A stretch of DNA of 64,000 nt from Aquila chrysaetos chrysaetos (GCF_900496995.4 NC_044010.1:1364001-1428000); one strand, 5' to 3'. Positions 15,001 through 27,095 are shown, counted from the first letter of the stretch. A program made the numbers and translations. The notes: a model not told the origin generated them from the sequence alone.

Positions 15001-18000
15001 ATAATGTAAATCCCCCCCATTGCACAGAGCACCCCAGAAACATGCTCCCTCCATTGCCCCCTCCAGCTACTGATGCTGAGACCCCCACCTGCTCCAGTTG
15101 CTGGCCCCACAGACACACAGGTTTCTCCTGAGGTCTGATCCGGTTCCTGGCCCAAATTCAGTCATGCCGATCTCGGTTGCTAGCACCTAATCCTTAGAGC
15201 ACTCGTGCGGTCTAGAGAGGGAGGTTACATGGTAAGATAGTTAAGAAAAGATTTGTTATTAAGTTTTGCACAGTCCCACTTGTCCCTGGCTTATCAGTTA
15301 CAAAGTCCAGGCTGGCTCGATGCAAAGCTGTGCCTGTAGTTTGTTAATGGCCCATTAATTAGTGACTGGAGCCTTTCCTCCTTTGTGATTGTCTCTCTTA
15401 TCCCTTGCCTGTCAGGTTTGTGTCGCTGTATGTTTTATTTATTACTTTCCTGTTATTTATATCTCCCTTTGAGCTGAAAAGGGCCTTGATCTGATAACCT
15501 TAATGAAGCAGATGCTCTCACATTCCATGTACCCTTACAGTGTGTTGCTTTTGTATGTTTTTAAGTGTTTTTTCCCAGTAAAATATGTTGGGGGAAAATG
15601 CACTCTGTTTTTTGAAGATACAAATCTAATATAACATGGCATGATGGAAGTGTGAGTGGTTTTCCTTGAGGGTCCTAGACTGCTGTATTAGAAGTGTATA
15701 TTCTGTGGTAAAGGAGACAGTGTTAATGGGACTGTTCATAGAACTGATAAGTGGTATGGATTTACAAAGCAGTGCAGATGCCCAGACAAACAGGAATGGT
15801 AAAAGAAATACTAAGCAGTTGTTTTTTTCACTGGGTAAACTTCCACACTCTGAATTGGCTATAGCTTTTTGCTGTATGTAATCTGTTAGTTTTCTTCTGC
15901 GAAGCTCCTTGAAAAGGATCTCTTTGGCTTTCTTTGAATTTGCCTTTATCAGTTCTGTGATGACTTGTAAAACAGTAGTTTAAAAATATAATCCTAAGCT
16001 CCTGCTTCTTTGACTGATCCTTATGAAGTGTTTCAGACCCTTGTCATACGTGTGTAACTACACTGGTTTCATCTGTGTCTTATTGCAAAAGGCTCTTTCC
16101 AGAGGAAGTTACTAGAAACTTTGAGTTGCTGACGAGATACTCATTTGACTTGTATCAGTTCGGTGAGATAAGCAGTTAACCATACTACCAAACCATCCAT
16201 TGCTTTGTCTTTTCACCAGGAAAGAATATATTGGTGCTTGCTTGTTTTGTGGAGTTCTTACAATCTTTGCTCTGTTGTCTCACCCAGTGGAAATGTAGTA
16301 TGACACACAGGCTTACGAAGTTTTTTTCTCTGTTTAGGGGATCTTAATGACTTAGTGGTTTACTGACTTAATAGCTGAGTGGTTCACTACCTGGAAAAAT
16401 AAGGGAAGTATGGTATTCTTTTGCTGTCAAGGTATGATTAGGTAACACATTAGATATGGCAGTCACTTCAGTCTGAACGTGTTTTGAATTTTTTTGGGAT
16501 AAGCACAGATCCCAGCAATAGCTAAAGTTTTGAATGTAAAGCTGAAAACTGATTTTTGCTCCTTGATAAGTAGCATTTCATTGTTTAATGTGTTGTGCTG
16601 AGCATAGACGTTAACTAGGTCAGGACAAGGAAGTTATTTCTAATCTATAACCCTGACATGTCATTTCTTTTTGCAGACAGTCATAGATGCCCATATCTTT
16701 CCAGCTCTTATAAATATTTTGCAAACGGCTGAGTTTCGGACAAGGAAGGAAGCTGCTTGGGCAATCACAAATGCAACATCTGGGGGCTCTGCTGAACAGA
16801 TCAAGTACGAAATAGTTCAAATCCTTCAATGCAATTGAGTGAATTAGTGCTTGTGCAAGAAATCAAACTAATATTGTAGAAACTGGAAAACCTTTCTGTA
16901 TGCTTCCAGTATTGTATCCAGAGTTTTGAGTTGTGAATGAGCTATGCATTCCTTTAGGGAGAAATCGCATAAGTATTTCAGCTGTAATACTTATTTTATT
17001 AATGGAACCATTTCTCTTATGTGACAAAACTAAATGCAACTTTTAAAGCAATTTCTTAGTAGTCATTGTAGAGTATAACAAAGTGCATTAGCAGTCTGGA
17101 GAGGAATAGCTTAGCCCCTCAGACAAGGGCATCATGTGCATTGTTTTTCCTGTTTAACTTCTACTGGTACATTATGCTTATATGCAGTTTTGTATAAAAT
17201 AAAATAATAAAATTATAAATATATTAAATTAATATAGTTGATGTTAACAGAAACATATTTATAAATTATAGGATTAAAATTTAAGTTACAAAATTAAACT
17301 ATTATTTCATATCTATAGAGAGAGACAGAGAAGGTGTATTGAAGTTATTTTCATTGTTTCAGCAGAATTGACTAGATACAAATAAGTGTCTATAATTTCT
17401 CTAGTTTCTCCAGTCAAGTTTATATTTTATCTGGTTGTTTTGGTTATTAGACCTTCATGCTAAGTGCTTAAATGGCTACGCTAGTTATAGTTTTGCAGAC
17501 AATTTACTGGGTTCCATGTGGTGTTTTTCAGGTATTTAGTAGAACTGGGATGCATCAAACCACTCTGTGACCTCCTTACAGTAATGGACTCAAAGATTGT
17601 GCAAGTAGCACTGAACGGGCTGGAGAACATCCTGAGGCTTGGAGAGCAGGAATCCAAACGCAGTGGCACTGGCATTAATCCTTACTGCGCTCTTATTGAA
17701 GAAGCGTATGGTATGAGCAAAACATCTGTGGAAGTCAGGGGTTAAAGCAATGATCATGAACCCATTAGAGTTTCAGTAGACCCAATTCTATTAATTTCCT
17801 CATCAGGATTATCTGAAAATTAACTGGTTTTTGACAAGTCTCCATATACCAATGTACTCCATCTTTTACATTATCTTTGTCTGTATGTAGATTGGAGACG
17901 ATGTGTGCAGATCGTCTTTTCTTAATTTCTTTTGACCCTGAGGGAACCTTCTGGGTGTCATTCAGCCTCTGTATCTTCCCTCCACAGCAGATAAAAGTTC

Positions 18001-19366
18001 AGGCACACTGCTCTGTCACTCAGGTTTCAGATCTTTCCCTTTCCTCTCTGCTGCTCTGTAGAATTACGGCAGCAGCAGCAACTTCCTTGTTTGCCTTTGC
18101 TGTGCTGAGGTTCTGGCGTGTACCTGCATGATTTCACCCCAGTTCTGAGGTACTGCTGCTCTTAAGGTTAATTTTCTTGTTGATTGGCAAGTACTTGTTA
18201 AGATAAATAAAAATGGGTTATCAAGAGGAGTATAGAGGAGGATAGTATCACTGAACATGGTTTCCTGAACCGTGGTTCCCTTCATGGTTACCTTCACTTC
18301 CAGGGAAGAGTTATATCAGAATAGGGTTTTTTCTTGCCTGCTTCTAGGTTTTAACTTCCTTTTTCTGTCAGTGTTGCAGAAATGTCTATAGAGTATCAGA
18401 GAATTGTTTCCTCTAGTCTTCATACATAGTAAAAGGAGCAGACAAGAAAGCCACTACAGTTCCCAATATTAGAGATTTACTAGAGTGGCTAAGACATGGA
18501 TTTCATTATGGCATCATTTCTAGGTATCAAAGATAGTTTAGCTTGCTGTGCTATTGCCATTTGTTTCTGACTACAAGGCCTGAGTTTGCCCATCTGCTTA
18601 ATGTCTGCCCAAAACCTAGTTGCACGAGTTTAACTGCGTTGTATATACGTGTGATACAGATCAGGTAATGGAGTCTCCATCCCTGGAAGTTTTGAAGACT
18701 TGGCTAGCCACAGCTGACCTCATCTGGTGTTGGTAGTAGTGCTGGGCTGGGCTGCAGGTTGGACTAGATGATTACCAGAAGTCTCTTCCAACTTGCAGTT
18801 AGGTGATTCTGTAGTCATGGTCCTTGTAAACAAAGCACTGTGAACACATATTCAGGAAACGTGGTCCTAAAAGTCTCTTCAGAAAAAGTCTTTGAGGTCT
18901 TGTTCTTTACCTATTCAAGCTTGTTGATTTCATTTTTTCAGTGAAAAGGTAGAGGCAGACAGAAAGTATGAAACACATCATACAGTTACAGGGAACTCTG
19001 TAGTTCAACCTGTTTTTCCTTGGTTGTGGAGAGTGCAAGTTGGGTAAGGGTCTCCATAGAGGGACCTGTTCTTTCTGAAGGTGGGAGAGAATTGTCATGG
19101 AACTTGATGTTCACAACAGACTGAAAATGATCACGGTCATGTGCTTTAATAACTTTAATGTACGTCTTTTCTCTGCAGGTCTGGACAAGATTGAATTCCT
19201 GCAGAGCCACGAGAATCAAGAGATTTATCAGAAGGCCTTTGATCTGATTGAGCACTACTTTGGAACAGAGGATGAAGACAGCAGCATTGCCCCACAGGTG
19301 GATCTTAGCCAGCAACAGTACATCTTCCAGCAGTGTGAGGCTCCCATGGAAGGCTTCCAGCTCTGA
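1..19366 (+). CDS. KPNA1: KPNA1 (importin subunit alpha-5), 3' part of gene: last seven coding exons
   Basis: Adaptor that binds nuclear localisation signals through armadillo (ARM) repeats and pairs with importin beta for nuclear import. Seven exons (1-39, 611-774, 1944-2022, 5049-5174, 16677-16804, 17532-17710, 19179-19366) join in phase into 903 nt, 300 residues plus TGA. They match the C-terminal part of the ~538-aa family; the N-terminal importin-beta-binding domain and first ARM repeats lie before the window. Visible ARM signatures with the cargo-binding W...N pattern are [29 protein letters not shown] and [13 protein letters not shown]. The C-terminus has the acidic GTEDEDSS stretch and ends [10 protein letters not shown], which separates KPNA1 from other alpha importins. 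Every junction is GT..AG and no frame break is seen. KPNA5 and KPNA6 are close paralogues, but the tail and gene neighbours favour KPNA1. Confidence 0.96.
611..774 (+). CDS. KPNA1: KPNA1 coding exon
   Basis: Acceptor cttacag|GTTTCACC and donor CTGAT|gtaaga. Encodes an ARM repeat from [13 protein letters not shown] to RRLVELL. Ends in phase 2; the split ATG codon is completed by the next exon. Confidence 0.96.
1944..2022 (+). CDS. KPNA1: KPNA1 coding exon
   Basis: Acceptor ttttag|GCACAAC and donor ACCCAG|gtatgg. Encodes [16 protein letters not shown] followed by [10 protein letters not shown], a very conserved importin-alpha stretch. Confidence 0.96.
2023..5048 (+). other. KPNA1: KPNA1 intron (3.0 kb)
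   Basis: Contains a poly-A run at ~4303-4319, and GT-rich and T-rich tracts at ~4830-5040 ahead of the acceptor. No gene or recognisable element seen. The introns at 40-610, 775-1943 and 16805-17531 are likewise unremarkable AT-rich sequence. Confidence 0.75.
5049..5174 (+). CDS. KPNA1: KPNA1 coding exon
   Basis: Acceptor after a T-rich tract (attcag|GTAATTC) and donor ATCCAG|gtaacc. 42 codons, phase 0 at both ends, containing the ARM motif [13 protein letters not shown]. Confidence 0.96.
13187..13207. repeat. Poly-C/poly-G homopolymer tract
   Basis: Twenty-one consecutive C, then an A-rich stretch and a further CCCC. Lies in a KPNA1 intron. Confidence 0.95.
14460..15460. repeat. Unclassified repeat-like block, possibly a decayed LTR
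   Basis: A roughly 1-kb block, clearly more GC-rich than the surrounding intron, contains two diverged copies of an internal unit. One is near 14,709-14,770 (CTTGAATACCCATG... CCATGGCTGGATCATGAG), the other near 14,868-14,928 (CTTGAATATCAGCC... CCATGCCTGGATCCTGGG). The composition and internal duplication would suit an old LTR or satellite-derived element. I could not define TG..CA ends or a target-site duplication and do not recognise the family, so boundaries are approximate. Confidence 0.3.
16677..16804 (+). CDS. KPNA1: KPNA1 coding exon
   Basis: Acceptor ttgcag|ACAGTC and donor ATCAA|gtacga. Encodes [15 protein letters not shown] through TSGGSAEQI and ends in phase 2. It follows an 11.5-kb intron, the largest in the window. 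Confidence 0.96.
17532..17710 (+). CDS. KPNA1: KPNA1 coding exon
   Basis: Acceptor tttcag|GTATTTA and donor TATG|gtatga. Encodes [16 protein letters not shown] through [12 protein letters not shown] and ends in phase 1. Confidence 0.96.
18655..18815 (+). repeat. CR1 LINE 3'-end fragment in the last KPNA1 intron
   Basis: Carries the typical CR1 tail text in order: gagtctccatccctggaagt, a central GGGCTGGGCTGCAGG region, ttggactagatgattacc, cttccaactt, and a terminal gattctgtag. This is the common 5'-truncated CR1 form of bird and reptile genomes, inserted in the same orientation as KPNA1. Confidence 0.85.
19179..19366 (+). CDS. KPNA1: KPNA1 terminal coding exon
   Basis: Acceptor ctgcag|GTCTGG. 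Encodes [14 protein letters not shown] through the acidic exportin-binding region to [10 protein letters not shown], then TGA at 19364-19366. Confidence 0.96.
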
Positions 19367-21662
19367 GGTGCCCCTGTGCTGTGTGCTCCTCTACCTAGCC
19401 AATCCTGTTGTCGAGCCACAAGCCACCCGTGGAGTGATTCTCTCAACGTTTTCCATAACCCTGTTTGCGCTCATTCGCTTGCCTTGTGCACATGCTCTTA
19501 CATACGTCTGGAAAACTTTTGGCTCTCCGTGGCAGGATGCCCCCTCCTTGGCAAGGGGTTGCCAGAATCACCTTTCTCCTCTAGATTCTGAACCTCTCCA
19601 CTGTCATCTGTGTGGAGTTGAGGCACCTTTCTATACTTTGAGATATTCCCTGCTCCTATTACAGGAAAATAATCCCTCCTCCACTAGCCCGCACACTCCT
19701 GGCATCCAAGATAAGGCTGCCTTTCTCTTGTATTTGCTGCAGTGTGTGCCTGCAGTCCAGGGAGACACTCAGACTTTCTGAGAACGTAGCTGAATCATTC
19801 CCCGTATTCTTCCCTGGATGCCTCTTTGGATGGCTGTGTGAGATGCATTAAATCTTCACATGCAATGTATCTACTTTGCTGTATGTGCCAGCTGGGGTTA
19901 TTGGCATATGGAACATGTTACAAGTAATGGAATTAAGTTCTCTATCCCCTGCAACAACAGGCTGCAATGGACATGTTTTCTGGTTCTTAAGAATACTGAA
20001 CACATCTGGCCCCATCCCTTCTCAACACTGAGCTCCCAAGCTGGATTGCAGACCACTGTGGAGATTTGTATACCTTCCCAGTTTTTCCTCTCCATCCACA
20101 AAAAAAGAGCCTGTGAATAGGTCACTCTTACCACCTCCCCAGAAATGACTTTCCAAACCAGCTTCTAGAATGGAGAAACTACCCCCACTTCTGCTTGCCA
20201 GCACAGTATGGTCCAGCTGGGCCTTCCTTAAAAATCAAGCCCTTTCTGACTTCATGCTCCAGAGTCTGGTCTTTGGTATTATAGTTACGGCTGAAAAATT
20301 CCTGTCTGCCTCTCTACATTTTTACACAGCGTGACTTGAACAGATTTATCTTCTGAAAAATTACCTTCTGAATACAGAAATCTTAATTTGTAAAACTTAG
20401 CACAAGGAGTGTTAGATCTCCTTTTTACAAGACAAGAGCTTCCTCTCCAGCTCACCTGATAAAATAAAGAGTCCTCCCAGTCAAGCCCCTTATTTAACAA
20501 CTAAAATGACACTACATTCAAAGGATAGTACTATTACACCCAGATCCACCTGGCCCTTTCATTTCATTTTTCCCTTTTGCTCTTTACGGGACTTCAGGTG
20601 AATTAGCATGGAACGCATGGTTCCTACAGGTGACATCTATAAGGCATCGCTGACTGCATGACAGCTGTCATCCGCAGCTGTAGACTGCCCTTCTGCTAGC
20701 AGCATGTTCTTGGCTCCGCAACCCGCTTGGATCACAGACATCTGATGCAAAGGCCAGCCACTCCTCACTGAGTTCAGCTGACATTGACACCAAACTCTTC
20801 ACCCAACTGGGGAGATGCCACGTGATTGAAAGTGGTGGTTCCGTTTCTGTAAATGCAATGGATTTTCCAGGCCGTCCGCTCCCCCCTGCATCGGGCTATG
20901 TTCTTTCAAGCCATTTTGGATGCTTGGAACACATATTTGTCCAGTGTAAACATTTCAAAATCGCCACTGACAGCTGCAGCGTCATGTACCTGTGGTAAAT
21001 GTTAGTGGCAGAACTGTCTGCAAGATCCTCCTTAAGACTCCTCTCAGTGACAAGCCACTGCAAAAGCAAAACCAGCCCATTGGATACAGAATAATAAAAA
21101 GATATAAATCACTTGTCAAACTGCTGAAAGAAGCTAGGCAAAGGCCTGAACATCAGCTCTGTGTGACCATTATTTAAATACAGTCTTCAGTTCTGTCTGT
21201 GCTTCAGGATGGAGACTCTGACCTGTGTGGCCACTGCAGAAGCCACCTGCTGCCTCCCTAGCTAAGCCAGTTGGCCTCCACCTTCCCTCTCCCAGTTATT
21301 TTCTCTAGTGCTGCTTTGTGCTGAAGGAACATTTAGTTTACTGCACTTGATCTGTAAATGGACTTCGATTCTTTGTAATTTTAGGGGGTTAAATTTGGTG
21401 GTTAATTTAAAAAAAGCAAAAAACCCCTCAATGTTGCCTTTACATCACATATAAATAACTGTGTTTCTCTTTTCTTGAAGGGTGATAGAAGCACTGATTA
21501 GTAGCAAAATCTTGTTTTAGCTTTTGGATTTTTTTGTGCTGGATTTTTTTACGTGTAAATTTCCAATAACATGTCATTTCTATAAGATTTGTTTAAAATC
21601 ATGTACCTCTTATTGGATGGTATAAAAATGCTACATATTTTGTAAACAAATCTGAGCAAAGT

Positions 21663-21821
21663 GTGTGTGCATATATTCTGTATATTCATATATGTATATT
21701 CTGTGTATATATACACTAGTGTGTATATATACATATATACACACACACGTATATATATACACACATGCCTATGTGTGTATATATATACATATCTATATAT
21801 CTATATATCTATATATATATA
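21663..21821 (+). repeat. TA/CA/TG compound microsatellite in the KPNA1 3' UTR
   Basis: About 160 bases of alternating TA, TG and CA dinucleotides. They include a perfect 18-base inverted repeat (21749-21766 and 21771-21788) with a four-base gcct loop. Confidence 0.85.
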
Positions 21822-22507
21822 AGTGTTTTCTCTTCCAGGCTAGTGAAAACAATGTGGTGCATTGGCGTTTCCCTCCCCTGCCCCCCAAGAAAATAATGAC
21901 AATTGCCTCTAAATGAGTGAATTAAAAAAGAGTCCATTTAAGCTGAATGGTGTGCCTTCCTGTGTAAGGAGCCTGGCCAGTGTTTGTTACTTTTGCCGTG
22001 GATATGTGAATTCAGAGCAGATAAGTATAAATCTTTAAACTTGGTATGTTTGTTTGAAGTGACAGGCCTGGTTGACACAGGTAATATTGTTGTCCTATAT
22101 ACTTAGACTGTGTAAGGCATTTGACTGGTACTGCGTAATATTTTGACTGAAAACTAAACCAATACAAAAAATCAACATGGCACACATTAAATGGATTAAA
22201 ATGTGGCTAACTCATAGGTCTCAATTTAATTTTAAATGGTGCTTAATTGAGTGTATTTCTATCAGGACCTTCCAGCAACCAGTTCTTGGCCTTGCTTTAC
22301 TTAGCCTTATTAATAGGTTGAAAAGAAACAAAATCTACTTCTAACAAAGGCTGCAAATTATATGAGTATGGAAGGGAGATCAGACTTGTGAATTATGAAG
22401 GGAACAGCTCGCTGATACTGACTGATCAGAATTACTTGGTAAGCCAAGGGCAAGTAAACTATTTGCATTTTAATAGAGCCAAATGTGTAGTGTAACGTTA
22501 CCCATCT

Positions 22508-22513
22508 AATAAA
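22508..22513 (+). promoter_or_regulatory. Candidate polyadenylation signal of KPNA1
   Basis: Canonical AATAAA about 3.1 kb after the stop, followed within ~40 bases by GT-containing sequence (gttcagg, ctgttttgg). Earlier AATAAA copies at 20463 and 21093 could give shorter forms. Confidence 0.35.
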
Positions 22514-22535
22514 TAATGTTCAGGCCACAGGTGAA

Positions 22536-25500
22536 GGACTCTGTTTTGGAGGAAAAGCGCTGCTGAAAGAGTATGAGGATCATTATACGTTACTGCTTGA
22601 ACGCTACTTCCTAACACGATTCTGTGCGGCTAGTGTAACGCTCACAGGTACAAAAAGAAGTCTTTAGCAGAAATGGGGAATTTGTGTTAACTTTGTGTTT
22701 GGCATTGGTGAAAGTCTTTTTTTACAGGAACGCTCTTGGTGTTGCTATCAGCAATTAAAAAGGGATGCTAAAAAATTTGGAACAGCAACGACTGTAAAAA
22801 TGTTGCAAGTTCCATTCAGTTGAGAAGTGAGGCATTTTTTTATTTTAGTCTGACATGAGAGTAAGGAGGGTTATGTCCCCTGCTAGAAACATTGAAACCA
22901 TTATTCTCTGCTTTCCTGAAGGATGTGCTGCTGCTCAAACAGGAACTATCTCAGAGAATGCCTCTAGCTTCCACTTTTGTGAAGGTCACACTGTGTTTTG
23001 AATGATCTGTTCTTGTTCTGTGTGTAAGTAGGAGGCAGCATGGTCTCGTGTAGAGGATAGGGCAGGGAGCTGTTGAAGTTCTTGGGTTCTTCTCTTAGCT
23101 CTGCCATGCAGTGTGTAGTGCCAGAAAAGTGATCTCGCATATCTTCTTCTTCCCTTATCCTGAAAACTGAAATGAATGCATTTGTTTCTGTCTGCTTCTG
23201 GAGATCATATCTAAGCACCTTCCAAAAGCCCCACAGGCTGGTAAGGCGAAAAGATTCATGACAGCCAGGAATCTCTTGACTTCTTCTTGCAGCATCAGTA
23301 ATGAGGTGGCACTATTACGCTCAGTTTTTAACAATGGCTAATTTTAAACTGGGTGTTAGAGAAAGGAAGGATGCAGGACTGCCTGGAATTGCTGTCAGTC
23401 AGTCCTGTCCGCAGCCCTCTAGTGCCTTTTAAGCTGTGTATTTGTTGGGGCAGCAAAGAGGAGCTATCATTCTTTCTGTTGGTAAAGTTCCCAGTGGAAC
23501 ATGGCAGGCAGGGTCACTCTCTTGGATTCAGGATACAACAGATGATGGGGCAGAAGGTTATGGAAAGCTCAATAACTAAGCCAGGACCAGTGCTTGGGGC
23601 TCCTGGGAAAACACCACACACGCAAACAATCATTTGAGGCAACTGGTGCCTAGAGACTTCAGCCTGTTCTTAAATTCTTGTGTTGGTTCCTTCATGCCAA
23701 CCAAATACTGGTGGTCAAAGTCCCTTCACTTAATCTTAAAGGAAGGGAGGAAGGCAATGACCCTGGAAAACCTATGTGTTCTTCAACCTGCTTTTTTTTT
23801 TTTTTACTGTCAGCACTGAGACTGTTGAAGAATCAAATCGTACCACCCAGTCCTACTTGTGACAGTGCTCCTGGCCATATAGGTCCGTGCTTCTCTGAGG
23901 ATTTCCAGAACAGCTATCTTACCTCTGTGCAGTTTGCATCTCTGTGCCAGCTTTAAGTAATTCCCCACATCTCCCAGTATGATTTCTTTGCTTCTGGAAT
24001 TCGCACAAGCTTCTGGAACTGGCACAACACATCATTAGTGCTTTCCCATGCTAATTTTAGCCAGTAGACATGAAGGTCTTTCTTTAGATGCCTGAGTCTT
24101 AGTAGAAAAATAAACAAGACCTCTGTGTGTGCTGCTATGGCCATGTCCATAGGGCTCCTGCGTGCTCTTCTGAGGCAGTGTTCAAGTTGTCAGATTAATC
24201 ATTGCATTAGGAAGTTTCCGTTGCCTTTGGAACAGGTACAGCAATCTGGCATATGGTATAGGATTGATTATTTGACTTTTTTGAATAAATGTGAATGGTC
24301 TTGCAGACCAAGCTGAAGGGGAGAAAGAAAATGAAATACTGTTTAAGGGCTTAGTATGTTCCTCTCCATCAGGCACTGTTAAAAGGCTGTAGGTTAAAGC
24401 TCCGAGCTAATCAGGTGGTCTGAGGTGTATTAAAGTTCTCCAGTCAGCTAGACTGGCTGCTTAGGCCAGAAATGCGTGCTGGTTTTTTAACCATTGTCTG
24501 TGTTTAGAAGTGCTTTCTTGGAAGCCATCACACTAGGAAAGAGGTGGTTTCTTTCACTGCCTCTCTGAGAAAGATTTACTTCATTTTTCTGGTACCCAAC
24601 TACTTGCAAAGAAAATACTGCAACGGTTGGGAGTGAGCTGGAGACAGCACAAAGCCCAATGGCTCAGGCTTTTATTTGAGACTCTGGAGCCTTCATGGAA
24701 GCTAAAAAAAACACAAAGGAGTGTAGCGATGCACAATTTTTATGGTAGATGCTGAAATGGTGGTGATAGAGTGATAGAAGGAAAGGGTGTATGACTTCTA
24801 CCTGGAGCTTTTGAACTTACAAATCTAAGTGAAATGAAAAAGTGGTGACCATTGCTGCTCTGAAGTGTTGCTTTCTAAGTGGTATTTTACATATTTTTAT
24901 TTGAAATACTTTACCAGCTGGATGAGTCCAAATAGTTTTATTTCAAAAACTAGATGAGGTACCTGTCCGTTCGGTTCACAGAGTGCACTCAGGTGCTTAC
25001 TGAAAGGGGCATACTTTTGAGATGCATGGTTTTAAGCTCTGCCATCACCAAACATAAATCAAATCACAAGTTTCTCTTCGTGGTAACCTGAAATAGTCTA
25101 AAGTGCATGTTCTCCTTTTTGGTCTCATTTAATACATACGTGAGCACAGGCACACAAATTTGGGAAGATGTTTTTGGTTCCCACCTGTGTGCCTACTGGT
25201 GTGACAAAGAACCAGAGCTGTCATGGAAGATCTGTTCACATACCTGCAGTGGAATTAAGCGTGACTTAATTCCACCCAGTATTCAGTGCTAAATGAGTGG
25301 ACAAATCTGTGGAAGCCTGCTCTGCTTGCTTGACGTCATACTTGCAATTATTGCCTTACAGAGAATCTGATGACAGGTTGTGGCATCACCTGAAGGTCAT
25401 AACTTCTGTGGTGGAATGACTGCATAGCTTGTTTGATTGGTTATATCTCGTCAATATGAGTGGTACCCAGAAATGCAATTAATAGAAAGATGGACTGCAG

Positions 25501-26930
25501 CAGCTATTTTCTAGCTCTAGAGTAAAAGGCAAAGTACTAGAGAGGACTGACTGCACTAGATACTGCTTCTCTTTTCCAGGTGTAAAGACAAGATTTACCC
25601 TGCATTTTTGTAGGGCTTTTAATTTATTCAGTAATAGTGCTAATTTTTAGTAGTACAACAAAAATAATCAGGAAAAAGTTTCAAGAAAAATAATCTGCCT
25701 CCCACTATCAGGAAGCTCACAAACTAAATCTGTCAAACCCATCTTCCCCTTCTGCTTCTGGAGTCCCCAGGGCCAGTTAGCAGGCAGTCCTGGGAAATAA
25801 CTTAGTTTTGAGCAGTCCTGACAGTTCCAATCTACGTTTTCTTCCAAATGAACTGAAAGGAGGAGGAAAAATACTGTCTCCAGTTGCTGCAGGCTGTTCA
25901 GCATGAACATTATGTGACTCTTCTGGGATGAATGCCAGAAATAGGACTGTTGGGAGTTGCTTTTTGCAGGTATTACTGGGTCTGCTACTTCTAAAATTTC
26001 AGGCAGACGATCTTTAAGTGGGCTAGTATCATGAAAGCACAGATGATGATTTAAAAGGGGGGAAAAATGCAAATAAATCTAAATAAGGTTTGGAAAAAAG
26101 AGCTCAGCAGCAGAGAGCAGGAATGCCTGATTGACTTTTTCATACTCGTGTGCCTCCAATGAATAAATCTGGTAACATAGGTTGAAGCTGTTGCTCAGTA
26201 TTCCTCAAAATAATTATCTCTGTTCCCTTAGATGAGACATTCTCTCAACTCACTACCAGCTCTGGTGTAAAAACCCTTAGGTTGTCATCTGCAACATACT
26301 GGTTCTCTGCAGTGCCATTTCACTTTTGATCTTCCTCCTCTTTTTATCAAAGGCAGGCAGTTCTTCACAAAAAGTAATCCTTTACTTAAATGCAGCAAGA
26401 ATATATTGGACCTAGACCAGGTAAGCAGACTTTAATAACTTAACAATCATTTTGATGATGTTAATGCAGGTCACACAATCATTCTTGACTCAAGGGCTCC
26501 CCAAATAACTGTTCTCTCTTGCACAAAGAGGAACATACAGAATATTTGAAGCAGCCGGTAACAATATCGAATACATATAGCACCATTCTTCCTGAAGGAA
26601 CCTTGGAGGGACCTGAAATAGTCAGTGATAGCAGATGACAGCCCAGTGAAGGTATTTTTTATGTACAAGTGGAAACCAAATAGGCTGTCCTTTTGTGTCC
26701 CACTTACATTCTCCTAAGTAAGTAAGTGGTTAGTAAGAGCAGAAGACTTCATAAGAGAGACTGGTACCAAGAATGCAGGTACAGCTCCTGCAGTCTTTTA
26801 AAAGACACTTAGTCTAGTGCATAGCTCATGTGAGAAACAACTATTCTGTTTGTCCAGTTTGCTCACTTGTCCTGTTCCACTAACCAGGAAAAAGAGACTT
26901 AGGAAGAAAAGGGAGGTTTTTAGAAAAAGA
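22536..26930. other. Intergenic region KPNA1-FAM162A
   Basis: Between the two convergent genes I see no exon with a recognisable protein match. The longest frame (25668-26072, minus, 134 codons) has no known motif. An AATAAA at ~24,283 is an alternative distal end for KPNA1. In human the single-exon WDR5B gene lies here; no WD40-like frame is present. Confidence 0.6.
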
Positions 26931-26947
26931 AAATAGGTATTTCTGGT

Positions 26948-26953
26948 TTTATT
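26948..26953 (-). promoter_or_regulatory. Candidate polyadenylation signal of FAM162A
   Basis: AATAAA on the minus strand about 145 bases after the FAM162A stop, the first such hexamer downstream. Confidence 0.5.
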
Positions 26954-27095
26954 AATTACAGGATAATGTATTCATTCTTTCTTGAACATGAGAGTACAGA
27001 ACTAACATACAGGAAAGATGTGACTATGCCCTCCCTCCAGTGCTGAAAAGGACTCAGCTTTTCTTTCCCAGTCCTTGGTCTCTTCATTTTCTCCT

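Larger units (their letters stand above)
5175..16676 (+). other. KPNA1: Large KPNA1 intron (11.5 kb)
   Basis: No frame in this intron resembles a known protein; the longest (9919-10233, 104 codons) looks like chance. It holds a 21-base poly-C run (13187-13207), T-rich tracts and a GC-richer repeat-like block at ~14,460-15,460. Otherwise I see AT-rich unique sequence. Confidence 0.8.
19367..22535 (+). other. KPNA1: KPNA1 3' UTR (inferred extent)
   Basis: About 3.1 kb of non-coding sequence follows the stop, in line with the long 3' UTR known for KPNA1 in mammals. Candidate AATAAA signals occur at 20463-20468, 21093-21098 and 22508-22513; the end is set at the last. The frame of up to 177 codons overlapping the stop region is a shadow of the terminal exon. 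A TA/CA microsatellite with a perfect inverted repeat lies inside. Confidence 0.45.

Noticed and set aside
19248-19781. 177-codon plus-strand open frame
   Set aside because: A shifted frame over the KPNA1 terminal exon running into the 3' UTR; no homology seen.
21549-21916. Two Tyr/Ile-rich frames on opposite strands
   Set aside because: Translations of the TA/CA/TG microsatellite, not proteins.
25668-26072. 134-codon minus-strand frame between KPNA1 and FAM162A
   Set aside because: No motif, no splice support, and composition like its surroundings. Could be a non-coding RNA, but nothing in the sequence shows it.
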